64,000 bases of DNA from Akebia trifoliata (Eukaryota > Streptophyta > Magnoliopsida > Ranunculales > Lardizabalaceae), in contig CM030717.1 of assembly GCA_017979445.1 (NCBI GenBank), positions 22,121,288-22,185,287 on the forward strand. Direction: 5' to 3'. Positions 44,412-56,386 of this stretch are shown here, piece after piece. The notes beneath the pieces were generated by a model. That model had not been told where the DNA came from and searched no databases. It was given only the letters and a program-made list of their open reading frames with translations. Numbering within the stretch: position 1 is the first letter of the stretch; every line of letters starts with the position of its first letter. The position numbers and the translations under genes are program-made.

Positions 44412-45660
44412 TCAGAACTTCCCCTTCTCTAAGGGGGCGAATGAAATTTGAAAGTGATTTGTTGGGTGATTTAGTCGGTGGTTCAGAGATGACCATGATC
44501 TTCGATTAATTGTTGTTGTCAGGTTGGGGCATAGTCCCTCCCAAGCTTGGTGGGATGACGACTGATACCCAGTTGGAATTCCCATTGAATAAGACATCAA
44601 TGCCTTCTACGAAGGATGATTGGGACTCAACAACTGAGTCTTCTTGAATGTGCAGAGGTTTGAAACTTACCGTTCTCGATTTTCTTACTGATTTCGTTGG
44701 CAATGGTTTTGATAAGCTGTCGAGTCTAGTATGTGATTATAGAAAGCTAATGTTGATATGCGGAACTCTGCCTAGATTCTAGACATTCGGTTCATGGTTT
44801 TGCCTTCTCACTAGTCGAAGCTCTTTTTTCTTGTTATTCATTTATGCAATATCCTTTTTGTGAGCCTAAACCCCATACCAAAATAAGGAGTATGCTTTTT
44901 TGCTTCGATCGGCGTATCTTTCCCTTTTCCTCTTGGTCCCAACCCTTGTCTGGGTCGGTAATCTGTTTTCTTCATAACTTGCCCAATCATCAGATTTGCC
45001 CTTGATAGTTCTGTTTTCACCTTCTCTTTCCCCTTCTCAACATGATTGACAGCAGCGAATTGATAGGAATGGTAGAGTGCTTTGTCTTTCGTCATTTTGA
45101 TATCAATAAATGGTACATCCGGAGCTCTCCCAGCTGGAATAAGATTTTCTGCCAATACTGATATGATCCTTTGCCCCATGATAAATTTGACTATTTGGTG
45201 CAACAAGGAAGGTACAGCCCCTGCTATATGGATCCACGGCCTGCCCAGCAGCAAGTTGAAATGTCGTTGGTATCTCCATGACCTCGAATGTCACTTCAAA
45301 CGTACAAGGGCCTATGGTGATAGGTAGATCCACTTCTCCTAGAGAATCCCTTCTTGAGCTATCGAAACCTCGAACAACCTTGTTATTATGTTTGACATGC
45401 GACCAGTCAGCATTGAGTTTTTGGAAGGTTTTAAAGGGACAAACATTGAGGGCTGAGCCATTATCAATCAGTACTCTGGCTACCATCCTGCCCTTGCACA
45501 TGACCATGATATTCAGTGGTTCAACGTGTCTCCGTCCCTCTGGCATGAACTCACTTTCTGTGAAGATGATAGGATTGGGGGCCATGATCTGACCAACTGT
45601 CTGTTCTAACTGTGTTGGCGAAGTGGTTGTAGGTACATGTGACTTTCCCAAGACTCTCAA
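44412..45660 (-). pseudogene. pro: Protease and G-patch-like module, composite element
   Basis: The protease loop is RVLIDNGSALNVCPFKTF, followed by VVRGFDSSRRDSLGEVDLPI and LLLGRPWIHIAGAVPS. A single frameshift near 45250 splits it (45103-45660 and 44838-45254). Then comes a G-patch-like segment: KKTDYRPRQGLGPRGKGK and PYFGMGFRLT. A stop follows RILHK at 44838. Downstream pieces (SFKPLHIQEDSVVESQ, GNSNWVSVVIPPSLGG) are conserved-looking but interrupted. Confidence 0.7.
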
Positions 45661-45833
45661 CAGTACCTCTTGATATTCCTCAGATTTCTGTAAGAGACCC
45701 AGAATGTTGATCTGAGCAGGTTGTTTATTTAGCTAGTCCACAATATTATGCTCACTCTTACGAATAAGCTTAATGAAATCTGCAGCCTCTTTGTTTGTCA
45801 CTTTTACCTTTTCCTTTTCCTTGTTGTCCTCAT

Positions 45834-46376
45834 TCATCTTGCCCTTCCCATTTTCCTTTTTTTCTTTTCATCATTCATTCCCTTTACTGTTTCTTTTGCC
45901 TCTTCCCTAATACTTACCCCTTTTTCTGGTAACTTTTGGCACCTCCCTACCCTTGTCATATGGCCAATGTCAGCCCCCATTACTTTCTTCATGGTCTCAA
46001 CCCCTGCGGTTGTGGTGATGGTGATCTCGTAGCTCCAAGGAACTGCTTGGTTGGAGCTATAGGGGAATGATTTAGGTGAGTAGATGGTCATTGGAGGTGG
46101 GTCAGGTTTTACATTGAGAATGAGGGGTGGTAGTGATGATTTGGATGCGGTGTATGGAATGACAAGTGGTGAACGTGAAGGTGAAGTGTAAGGGATGTGA
46201 AGGGGGGGTCGAGTCGTATTTTGATGACTTGGCGATGTATATAGTATGATGAGGGGTGGCCTGGTAGAAGTATTTTGATGAGTGGGATGGATAGAGAGGT
46301 CGGCCAATCTGAGTGGCAATTGTGAATTTTGAGATGAATCTATTGTGTAATGGTTGACTGTGTTAACCGTTGACAT
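45834..46376 (-). pseudogene. Pro-rich gag/protease linker, composite element
   Basis: This 180-codon open stretch has near-repeats of HQNT(S/T)(T)RPPL and IPYT, then a KSFPYSSNQAVPWSYEI segment and GADIGHMTRVGRCQ, which matches the CDEVKHMTRGGR region of element 1. The end is Lys/Glu-rich. It is part of the polyprotein between zinc knuckle and protease, without known enzymatic function. Confidence 0.55.
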
Positions 46377-48114
46377 CTATGATTCCTTTGTTAAGTGGAT
46401 CCTGATTTTTGCCCTGATAGGGGCTATCAGATCATATGCATTGAAATTGAGTTTCCCATGAATAACACTTACCCCGTGTCCACCTCCCCCTCCATTGTGA
46501 GCAGGTAAGGGGTTTTGATTGATGTTCTGTTGTTGGGGTAGGTTTGCAGGTCCATCTAAGATGAGAGCCTTCTTATCGATCAAATTATGTACCTTGCCAA
46601 CATTGATCTGTAGAGTGCCCTAGTGCACCCATATGAAATTTGCAGAACAGGTTGGGGTTGTACCCTGGCTCTTTGGCAGCCTTAGGATTTGGTAACGTTT
46701 TGCAAGATACTCACCCCTGAGCAAGATTGGCAGTAACTCAAATAGTGTCATAGGTAACCTGGTAAATACTCTATTTACCTTGTTAGGTCATGCCTGTTGG
46801 TTCTGTCCATATAGTGGTGCCTGCTGTGTAACTGGTGGAGGATTTGCTCGAAATGGGTTCTGAGGTATAGGGGTCCAGACTGGTGGGGTGCCGGAGTCCA
46901 AAAGGTTGACCGAGCTTGTGGTCTTAGTGCTGGTACTGGAATGAAGAAGGGTCGGTTTGGTTATACATTAGTAACCAGTGTTTCTTTTTTCTTCTTCACT
47001 ACCGGCACTGGTTTTCTTTGAGAATGGATCCATGTTGTTGTCCCTAAGCTTGTAAAGTCAAATATGAGACCGGTTCGGATCCCGTCCTCGATCCGATCTG
47101 CTACTTGTACCAGATTCGAGAATGTGCCTATGGTGTGCCCCACCAGATGAGTATAGAAGGCGTGCCCTAGTGTTGAGATAAACGTGGTGTTCATCTCTTG
47201 TTCGGTCATTGCAGGCCTTACTTGTAAGGCAGACTTTCGCTACCTCTATGCATACTCTTTCACCGTTTTTCTCTGTTTCCTTGTCATCTTCACCACGTCA
47301 TTCCGATCTAGGCCAACATTCGTATTGAATCGGTAATTGTGCCAGAACATTTCTGTCAGGTCTTGCCAACTCTTAATGAGTGTGTGGTCTAATCCGGAGA
47401 ACCATTTGAGTGTCGGTCCCGTCAAACTCCTCTGAAACAATTGTACCAACAGCCTGTCATCCTCACCATATTGGCACATGGATCCATAGTATAATTTTAA
47501 GTGTGACAGTGGGCACCCCACTCCATTATATTTTTCAAATTTCGGACACTTGAACTTGGTCGGTAATTGAGCATTGGGGTAAAAACAAAGGTCCTTGAAT
47601 TGAATTCCACTCATAGTGTTGAGGCCCTCATTATTCTCATCTCTTCCTGCAGATACTCGATTTGTTGAGCCAATTTTTCATCTATTGCGTTTTTGGCCTC
47701 TGTGGCCCTGTACTCACATTCGTCATCAGGAATGACCACAGGGGGTGGTCGATTCTGTGGAATATAGAGCGGGGGCCCTTGGTATTCAGGCACTGTGGGA
47801 GGCATGATGGTCTGTGGTCCCTGCGAAGGTTGCTCAGGTAGATCCTGATTTGACCCCGACGCATGGTGCTGCATTGTTTAGGCTTGTATGATGCTGGCAT
47901 TGGCTAATACGACACTTACCATCTTTTCTTGCCTCTCAATCATTTTTAGTAGCGCTGCTATTCTGGGATCATCCTCTGATGTTTCAGCTACTGTGGGTTG
48001 TGCTGGTTTGGAAGAACTCATGGTGATGGTGGAAGATCTGAGAAAATACGGAGGTTCCTTTGGTTGCTTATATTTCTTTCGTTTGGCCACCTTTGGGTAC
48101 AGAAAACCAAACAT
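46377..48114 (-). pseudogene. gag: gag pseudogene, family C/composite element
   Basis: A likely start is MSSSKPAQPTVAETSEDD (48021), with an upstream in-frame ATG at 48114. An N-terminal helix (IAALLKMIERQEKMVSVV), a Pro/Gln-rich stretch and a coiled-coil-like AKNAIDEKLAQQIEYLQEEM precede the capsid domain (LPTKFKCPKFEKYNGVGCP, HLKLYYGSMCQYGEDDRLL, FQRSLTGPTLKWFSGLD, FWHNYRFNTNVGLDRNDV). FISTLGHAFYTHLVGHTIG follows. Stops lie near 47879, 47612 and 47245, with more decay between 46960 and 46590, where the zinc knuckle should be. Confidence 0.75.
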
Positions 48115-48184
48115 TACTATCTTGTTTACAAAAAGGAAAATGCATGACTTTTATTAGGTCGAGTTTTAAATAAAAGAGTTCTTC

Positions 48185-48950
48185 GGTACGGAGCCAACAT
48201 TAACGCGAAGTTGGCATCAACACGGGACTGGGACTGGCAAAATATTTTGAAAAAGAATTACATCAGCCGGAGCTGTCATCGACACGGAGTCGGTAAAATT
48301 AAAAAGATTTCATCAGCACGGAGCTGGCATCGACACGGAGCCGGTAAAAAAGATTTCATCAGAACGGAGCTAGCATCGACACGAAGTCGGTAAAATATAA
48401 AAAATGATTTCATCAGCACGGAGCTGGCATTGACACGGAGTCGGCATCGACACGGAGTCGATAAAATTAAAATGATTACATCAGCACAGAGTTAGCATCG
48501 ACACGGAATCGGTAAAAATTAAAATGATGTCATCAGCACGGAGTTGGCATCGACACGGAGTCGGTAAAAATTAAAATGATTTCATCAGCACGGAGTTGGC
48601 ATCGACACGGAGTCGGTAAAATTAAAAATGATTACATCAGTACAGAGCAGGCATCGACGCGGAGTCGGTAAAATTAAAAAATGATTTCATCAGCAAGGAG
48701 CTGGCATCGACACGGAGCTTGTAAAAATTAAAACGATTACATCAGCATGGAGCTAGCATCGATACGGAGTCGGTAAAATTTAAAAATAATTTCATAAGCA
48801 CGGAGCTGGCATCGACACGGAGTTGATAAAGCTTTTTTTTTAATAGAAAGAATTACATCAGTCGGAGCTGGCATCGACACGGAGTCGGTAAAACTTTTGA
48901 AAAATAGATTCCATCAACACGGAGCTGGTATGACATTTTGTAAAAGTAGA
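48185..48950 (-). repeat. 52-56-bp tandem array, about 13 copies
   Basis: The plus-strand unit is CATCAGCACGGAGCTGG + CATCGACACGGAGTCGG + TAAAATTAAAAATGATTT. Each unit is therefore a pair of related 17-base half-units plus an A/T spacer whose length varies. It lies just upstream of family C gag on the minus strand, in the leader or ORF spacer. The plus-strand open frame at 48211-48393 is only this repeat. Bases 48951-49038 to its right have no recognised feature. Confidence 0.8.
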
Positions 48951-49038
48951 TTAACTGAAACAAGTTGAGTTGTTTGATTGGTTGTCATCCTTATTAGATT
49001 ACTGATGGATCATGGGCTTGATTCGAAATCGGATATGG

Positions 49039-49043
49039 GTCGT
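49039..49043. other. Target-site duplication, left copy (GTCGT)
   Basis: GTCGT directly precedes the solo LTR and is repeated at 50757-50761 directly after it. Five bases is the usual Ty3/gypsy duplication length. Confidence 0.85.
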
Positions 49044-50145
49044 TGTAGACACCCCATTTTTGCACTTGCCTGATTAATCAACTCGTCAACCCGATCGCAA
49101 CGATTCCCAATGATGAATGTTTATTCCATTGCTTTATTTTGTTACCAGATGTGTTTCAAAAATTTGGATGAGTTATCTCGAACTGACAAAATTGTAAAAA
49201 CCATGCTACGTTAGGAAAAATGACCCCAGAAACATAGAAATCATCATATTGCAGACAAAAAGAAGTTTTACGATAAAAATCATTAAAAAATGACCAAATT
49301 ACCAAAATACCCATAATCTTAAAATATCCCTAGAGCCTACATTACGCTTAAGAAAACCCTTTTGAACACATAAAACAACAAATCGAAACCAAATAAATCA
49401 TTTCGCCAATTTTCACAGAATTTGACAAAATTACGAAAATGCCCCTCATAAAGTTCACAACCATTTCACACAAAAAATTTCATAAATGACACAAACTAAT
49501 CTTTTCATTGAATTCCTTACAAAAAATTGATTCTAAAACATCCTAGAACATAAAAAATCGACTTAAAAAGCAAAAAATCCTCTCTGAGGGTAAAACGGTA
49601 ATTTCATAATTTTTTATAATTAAAATTTTTAAAATTAATAAATAAAATATTAAATAATTAAATTGAAACATTAATAAAATTAATTTAAAATTTTAAACTA
49701 AAAAAATCGATCAATCAGGCTCTCAGGCAAAATTGTTGAGGGTTGCCAAGATATTTCTTCAAGGACCCCTCCATTTGGGGGTCCAAAGAATTAAAGATGT
49801 AATAGAGGGGGTTCTCCAAAAAATTAAAGTCAATCAAGCAAGACTAAAGTCAAGGTATTAAAGTCAATCAAATAAGACTAAAATCAATTAAGTAAGACTA
49901 AAGTCTAGATATTAAAGTCAATCAAGTAAGACTAAAGTCAAAATCTTAAAGTTAATCAAATAAGACCAAAAGTCAAAATCCTAATAGAGTTCTAATTAAA
50001 TAATAACTCTATTTAATAGAATTCTAACTAAAATATAACTCTACCTAAAACAATTCTAATTAAAATACAACTATACATAAAACAATTCTAACTAAAATAA
50101 TTCTAATTAAACATTAATTCTATCTAAACAAACCCTTAAAAAATC

Positions 50146-50154
50146 TATAAATAG
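50146..50154 (+). promoter_or_regulatory. TATA box of solo LTR D
   Basis: TATAAATAG lies in the same context as in the LTR of element 2. If active, it would drive transcription rightwards, antisense to the DUF7745-like ORF at 50967-52138. Confidence 0.5.
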
Positions 50155-50690
50155 GGGTCCTCACACCTTATTTTCGTATTAAATCATAAATCCTAAGAGA
50201 AGTAGGTCAAAAAACTTCCCTAGCCTCCCATAAATCCTAATTTTGAAGTCCCAACTCCTTACCTAACACCCATACTTCGATTTTAGCTTGAAAAATACTT
50301 AGAAGCCCTTCAAAAACACCCTAAAATCCATAACAAATTCAAAGAATCCAGATCAAAGAAAGAGATAACTTGCCTTAGAGATTAGAAATTAGATCCGGAG
50401 ACAAAACGAAGCAAGGAGTACGGTATAAGGAGCGATTTTATCAGATCTGAGGGAATAGAATCGTTGCGTTCGAAGGTAAAATTTCTTTTATTTTTTTCTC
50501 TATCTAGGTTTTTTTGTTAGCAATGTAGTCTTATTTTAGACAAGTAGAGACCGGCATTGGCCGGGTGGGGTTGGTGCCTAACACCTTCCAACCCCGTAAT
50601 GTGATCCCCGGACTCAGTTTTTTCTTTAGTAGATTAGTCGTTTTTATCCGTTTCGAGTCTATATTCGGTTCCTAGACCATAATAACTAGG

Positions 50691-50700
50691 TGGCGACTCC
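50691..50700 (+). other. PBS-like decamer inside U5 of solo LTR D
   Basis: TGGCGACTCC follows AACTAGG, 56 bases before the LTR end. It is the same position and sequence as in LTR A. Confidence 0.65.
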
Positions 50701-50756
50701 CAAACCTCAAGGGTCAAAAGCGGATCTGTGCACCCCACGGATCGAGGGCACTTTCA

Positions 50757-50761
50757 GTCGT
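50757..50761. other. Target-site duplication, right copy (GTCGT)
   Basis: It is identical to 49039-49043 and directly follows the LTR end. Confidence 0.85.
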
Positions 50762-50966
50762 TGACTAATTTGAGGTGGGTTATCAATTGCTGTGTTACCC
50801 CTTTGATAACATTTTGGTGAATCCTGAGATTAAATTTTGTACACCAACACATTAAATAATTCATTTATGCCATCATTATTCACAAAAAAACTAAAGGAAA
50901 TTTCATTGAACTATTAAAAATTATTTGACAGATAAGATTTTCATAACAACTTTCAATAACTCTGAC

Positions 50967-52138
50967 TTATATTTTTTTACATAGACGATTGGTTTTATTT
51001 TGATCGTCATCAAGATTGCTAGGACAATTAGGCTTACTTCTTTTGGTTTTAACGACTGACTCTTTGAACTCTGCTGGTCCATCTGGATATCCTAAGATGT
51101 GCTTGTTCCAAGCCTTCTCAATAAGATGCATTAACTTTTCAGTCAATGGTTCAGGCAAAAAGAATTCTTTGGGTTGAGACAGCAAAAACTCTATAGGTAC
51201 TCCGTACTGTTCTGGGATCAAGGCAGGTTGGTAAAAAGATATCTCATCCAGTCCAATCAAACGGACATAATAGGACCCTTTGGTACCTAAAACAAGATAG
51301 TCAGCCATCCACCAAGAGCATCTTAAACCAATATGACAGGCAAGGCGAGAATCCAACCATTTGTCCATGCCTTGACTGAGTTGTGACGTACTAACATGTT
51401 TCTTTTGGAAAAGTGCTCTGGCCTATACTCAAGAGTTGAAGGAATGTTCACAATTTTAAGACGGTCACAAAGCCACATATAAAATAGATGAGGGCTTCCT
51501 TTGAAACCCTTTCCCTCACCATTTTTTATGGCATCCAAACCTGAGAAAGTTTCAGCTATAATGAGAGGTATAGGGTTGGCTTTTCTGGAGAGTTGGGAAG
51601 TTATGTCTATGAAAGATTCAGGGACAGTTTGACCCTCACTTTTGGAGGTCAGTATGTACTGAGCTAAGATCCCTAAACATAATCGATAGTCTCTAGTGGT
51701 TCGCCAAGCTTCTGATTTTACATTGATGGGATGACTGCGAGAGTGGTATGGATTCAATAAGGGTACTAAATCCAATCTCCCGTTATGGACTAAAGCCTTG
51801 GCTTCTTCTTTTGAAATGTTTAGGCCTATGGCGAGGTCACCAGAATATCCTGTCTTCAATGAAGGCCTGACTAGAAGACCTAAAGTAGATATCCCCATAA
51901 TGTCATAATAGTCTTCATGAGTAGGACACAAGTACATGTGACCAATGTGGAAGATATGAAGATAAGGGTTCCAACGATTAGCCATAGCGCGCAAAAGATT
52001 CCAATCTATCTCAAACTCGTGGAAGTACATGGTGCATCTCAACGTGAATTTTTCAAAGTTTAATTTCTCTACGGTGTGCATCCCCATGATGGTTGTTTTG
52101 ACCAACTGGTCGATTGGGTTATTGCCTGCAGCTAGCAT
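50967..52138 (-). pseudogene. DUF7745-like accessory ORF, composite element (best copy)
   Basis: The start MLAAGNNPIDQLVKTTIMG (ATG at 52138) aligns with the copy at 35102; the frame stays open upstream to 52306 but that part is leader. Landmarks are FEIDWNLLRAMANRWNPYL, LCPTHEDYYDIMGIS, LVRPSLKTGYSGDLAIGL, DYRLCLGILAQYIL, LFYMWLCDRLKI and GSYYVRLIGLDEISFYQPA, plus a basic Lys/Asn-rich C-terminus. There is no nonsense codon; a single frameshift near 51365 splits it. The repaired length would be about 390 residues. The fold and function are unknown; similarity to DUF7745 and the plant mobile domain is from memory. It may be Ogre's ORF1 equivalent. Confidence 0.75.
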
Positions 52139-54285
52139 CCTCAGTTGACACAAAAAATATATTTCATTACATTTCCAAGGTCCATGCAAAACATATATTT
52201 GTAAGTCATTTTTTTTTGTGCAAACAATAAATCTTTTGCAAATCATTTTTCCTTTTATTTTCTTTTGAAAAATATTTGTCTTCTCTTGAAATGGGTTGGG
52301 ACCCAAATTAGAGAAAAAAGAACTTGAACGTCATTTTGACTTAAATGGTCCGGCCCATCGTGATCGTTAAATCGAGATGAACTGGTTCATTGTGCATCAA
52401 TACCAAATTTGAAATGGATTTTTTATTGGGTTGGTGCACCCATTGATATAATAGTTTTGAATCAGGTTAAACAAATGGTTTGATTATCTTGAAGACAAAA
52501 TCATAACTTCCTGATCTCAACAATTTGTAATGTCCATTTCCGAAAAGCAACCCAGAAACACCCACTATAAATTCGAGTAATGACTTATGGGAATGTTTCT
52601 AGACTCTAGGTTTACTACGTGCAATGCAATTTATCTGGCCACCCTTGTCCAAGTACACCTATATACCTCTCAAGCATACTCAATCAGACGGTACGTGGTG
52701 ACTTGGTTTGATATACCGTATACGTGATAATTTAAGGTTCCAACTCACAATCTCTAAAGTCAAAAATAGCAAGTTTAATTCCCAGTTGAGAGGTGGCGCA
52801 CGATGCTGAGCAAGGGCACTCTTAAATCACCTCTCGTCTAGAATAGACGTTTTCTACCCCCAGTACCGTAGTACATCGGGGCAGGATCTCGCTTAGGCAC
52901 TGATTTTGACCAAGAAGTGCAATTGGTGAACTCAGATTATTTGATATACCCTATAGGTACGAGTCTAAGGTTGTAGCTTTCATAAATGGTTTTCGCATCC
53001 CGCGAGGGGACCGACCACGTACTAGTACTACGTTGGCAATCGAGACATGTGACCATACGGCTTACAATAGGACAAAGGCTCAGGTCGTTCCAACATGGGT
53101 GCATCGATATACCTTTCAGAATCACCCGATCAAATGGTACTGATGTCCCAGTTTTATATACCTTACGGTACGTGATTGGAGTTGTGATTTTCATGAATGA
53201 CGTCGCATCTCCGAAGAGACTGGGCCACGCACTAATGCCACATTGGCTATTAGGGACATGCAAGCGTGCACTACAATAAAGTAACGTGCTAGTGGTGTGT
53301 GCAAATAGGATAGGGTGTGCCCGGGGCATTTTCTAGATGAATGGGCATCCGTAATTGATCAACAAAGATAACACATCCATAGTTAACCATCAACAAATTT
53401 TTTATTATTTTTTTATTATGTTTTTTTAAACGAATGAACTAATCATAAAAGAACTTCTCTTTTTTTTCCAACTGAATATCGCTTTAAATTTCCATTTTGA
53501 TCAATTAAAAAGTGGTTAGTGGTACGCCCTAAGTTTAACGAACAGTGATCCGTTTGATCTTTTAAAGCTTTAAAACTCAAAAAAAAAATAAAGTCCAAGA
53601 GGAAAGTTGCCAAGACTGACGTGAGGAACAAACTGAGAATTTTTTTTTTTTTTTTTTTAATAATAATTTTTTTTTAATTTTTTTTACTCATTTTGAGGCA
53701 CATTGCCTCTAGTTTTTGGCTTGGGCCAAATTATTTTTTTTTATGTTTGTTTTTTTTTTTTTTTTTTTTGTATCCATACGAGAAGCGTAACGAAAATATT
53801 AGCGGAACGGATAGTAAATAGCCTCGAAAACTAATTCTGATTGGTCAAAATCTTGCTAACTTAGTTACATTTGAAAAAAAATTTCGTTCTAGCCCAAATC
53901 GATATGCAATAATGGTTAATCGGAGATCGGACGAGAAAGTTACAATTAATTTAAGTTCGACTGTTCATTTAGTAAAAAAAAAAAACGTTTTTTTTTTTTT
54001 TTTTAATTTTTTTTAGTCATTTTGAGGCACATTGCCTCTGATTTTTGGCTTAACCAAAAAAAATATTTTTTTTTCATTTTTTATGTTTTTTTTATGATAT
54101 GCATGCTTAAAAGAAATATAATCGGATAACTAAAGAAAAAAACTAATTTTTTTTAACTAAAGGGAGTAAATAAATAAAGAGAAACTCACATAAACAATAA
54201 ATACAACAAATAATGTTAGCTTGCATATAATAATATTTTGCATTTTTTTCAAAATGACCGAGTTGACACGAGGGTAGAGCCTTAG
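52139..54285 (-). other. 5' leader of composite element
   Basis: This non-coding leader has two related blocks (GATATACCCTATAGGTACG near 52942 and TATATACCTTACGGTACG near 53154), matching element 2's leader, and the shared leader motif at 53148-53169. A second pair of repeats, CATTTTGAGGCACATTGCCT, occurs near 53690 and 54018, about 328 bases apart. Long T-runs are frequent (53640-54070). The open frames here are not genes. Confidence 0.5.
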
Positions 54286-54304
54286 ATCCCCAGTGGAGTC
54301 GCCA
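54286..54304 (-). other. Primer-binding site, composite element
   Basis: The minus strand reads TGGCGACTCCACTGGGGAT, identical to the PBS of element 1, three bases from the LTR end. Confidence 0.8.
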
Positions 54305-54307
54305 AGC

Positions 54308-56386
54308 TGTAGATACATGATTTTCGATTACGATGGCCACATCTACTAAGGTTTGAAGTCGCCACCATCCATTTTGTAAGTAGGTGTGAATGGTCACCCG
54401 ATACACATTTTTCTAAAAAGTGACATTTTTGGCACGTAATGACTAACGATGGATAAGAACTAATCAAACCTTGAGATTCGGGGTAAGCGACTCGGTTGGA
54501 GAAAAGAAAAGGTGTTAGGCACCTTTTTCTCCCCGCCAAGTGGCGGTAACCTCAACTCAACTCGATCATTTTGATTGAAAATACAAAACTAAAAACAAAG
54601 TGCCACGTGTCGTGCATTTGTACCCTAAGTAAGGGTTTGTTTTTTGCTTTATTATAGGATCATCCCATTAAAGGGGATGATCCTTATAAACCTTTGCCTT
54701 GAGGACCATTCATCCTAAGTTCATCTAAAATAAAATAAAGAGAGGAGGGATAATAGAAGAAGAAGGAGGAAAGGGCAGAAAGAGAGAGAGGGGGGGTATT
54801 TTGTTGCACCCACCTTGAAGCTTCAATCTTTTTTTTCTTCTTCTTCTTCAATGTCTTCTAAAATCCTTAGTAGTTTAGGAAAATATTACTTTTTTTGTGT
54901 AATTGAAGGAGTAGAAAAGAGATGATGAGAAAATTAAGTGGAATGTAATATTTTTTTTTATGAGACTTGGGAGGAGAGTTTTTTTTTTGTAGTGAGAGTT
55001 GGAGGGCCCTTTTGGAAAGAGAGGGATGGGGTATTTATAGATGTTTGAGGATGGTTTGAGGGATATAATGGGGTGAAATGGGGAGAGAGTAATGAATGGC
55101 ATATGTTTTAAAGGTGGGGGGTATGAAATTAGGGATTGGGAGATGGGTGATTATGTAATGAGGGTAAATGAGTTGTGTTTTAATCCAAATGGTTTGAATC
55201 TTACCCAAACCATTTGGGTGGAATGTTTGGTAAGGTGAGATGATGGGTGTTTAAGAGAGTGGTTGATTGATTGAGTGGTGTTTGATTTAAGAGAATGGAT
55301 GGTGTAAGAAGGTGGTTGGGAGGGTGAGGGAAATGGTGACATGTGGTAAGATGTGTGGAGGTTAGGGGTTTAAATTTAATTGATGGGAGAGATTGAGTGT
55401 TTGATTTGAGAGGATGGGTGTAGGTTTAGGTAGTAGAGAGGGGTTTATAGGAAATGATGATGGTAGATTAGGGGAGGTATGATGATGATAGGTTAGGAGG
55501 AGGTGTGGGTTGATGTGTTTGATTTGAGAGAATAGGGGTTAGGGAATTATGAGGGTAGGTTAGGTGAAGGTGTGGGTTGATGTGCTTTTTTTAGAGAAAA
55601 GGTGATGGATTGATGTATAAGTAGATGAGGTTTAAAGAAAATTAATGGGGTAGGTAATTGGATGAGGGAGGTGAGATGGGGTGATGACATGTGTCATATT
55701 TGATTATCAAAATGGTGATTAGTTGATATGGGTAGTGGTTTATGGGTTAGGATTATGGGTTGGATGTGAATTGGATATGGATAAAGGTTTGTAGGCTTTT
55801 TAGTGTATTGGGCTTGGGTTATGGAATGGTTTTGGGTTATTGGATTGGGTAAGATTTGTTTTGGATTGGAATTTTGAGGGTGAGTATGTTTTAGGTGGTG
55901 TGGGATTAGATTTAGGTTAGGGGATAAGGTGAGAAATGTAATTTGTGAGTGTTGAGGGTTTATGGGCCTTAGGCGGGCTTAGAATTTCTTCGGATTAGGA
56001 GCGGAGCGGTGAGGGGTAAGGAAGGTGGAGATGGTCCCAAGTCTCATTTTACATTTTTTATCTTTTTAGGAATTTTTTGAATTATTGGATTGATCGAAAT
56101 GCCACGTGTTGGCAAATTGGGCTTTTTAGGCCCGTCGGATAATTTCATTGAGAATTCATCATTTTCGATTTTGGGAATGGCACGACGAATATTGAGAAAG
56201 CGTAGGGTAGGCCGAGTCATTTTGGTAGGCCCCCTAGACCCTTAGGGGGTCTTAAGGGCCTTGATTCGATCAAAATGTCATATTTCGATTGATTTGGGCT
56301 TTTGAGGCCCGTAGGCAATTTTTATTGAAAAATGTGTATTTTTGGGCTTTTTCGAGTAAGGACCCATTCAAATTGGGGTGTCTACA
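54308..56386 (-). repeat. LTR B, 5' LTR (2.08 kb)
   Basis: On the minus strand it starts TGTAGACACCCCAATTTG at 56386 and ends ATCTACA at 54308. It holds many GGGTT/AACCC-type words (55130-55950), a TATA box at 55032, and the conserved GGTGCCTAACACCTTTTC of the R-U5 end. A PBS-like sequence with one mismatch lies at 54355-54364. A truncated relative is at 195-1015 in the opposite orientation. Confidence 0.8.
55032..55039 (-). promoter_or_regulatory. TATA box of LTR B
   Basis: The minus strand reads CTATAAATACCCCATCCC. Its position, about two thirds into the LTR, agrees with those in LTR A and LTR D. Confidence 0.5.

Larger units (their letters stand above)
49044..50756 (+). repeat. Solo LTR D (1.71 kb)
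   Basis: It begins TGTAGACACCCCATTTTTGC, ends GGCACTTTCA, and is flanked by GTCGT on both sides. No PBS follows it, so it is a solo LTR formed by recombination between the two LTRs of an insertion. It matches LTR D of element 2 (38313-40044, inverted) along its length, including TATA at 50146 and GGTGCCTAACACCTTCC near 50573. Confidence 0.9.
40045..56386 (-). mobile_element. Composite element: family C gag-pol with DUF7745-like ORF and LTR B
   Basis: Going 5' to 3' on the minus strand: LTR B, PBS, leader, DUF7745-like ORF, [solo LTR D insertion], 52-56-bp array, family C gag, protease, G-patch-like segment, linker, RT, RNase H domains, integrase and a 590-base 3' UTR reaching LTR D of element 2 at 40044. 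The 5-bp duplication on both sides of the solo LTR shows that its flanks were one sequence before insertion. Whether the DUF7745 half and the family C half were always one element is uncertain (see findings). Confidence 0.6.

Noticed and set aside
48185..48950. CRISPR-like regular repeats
   Set aside because: Plant retrotransposon context, no unique spacers, and the variable part is only an A/T run.
52139..52306. Upstream extension of the DUF7745-like ORF to 52306
   Set aside because: Alignment with the element 2 copy places the start at 52138; the extension is not conserved and looks like leader.
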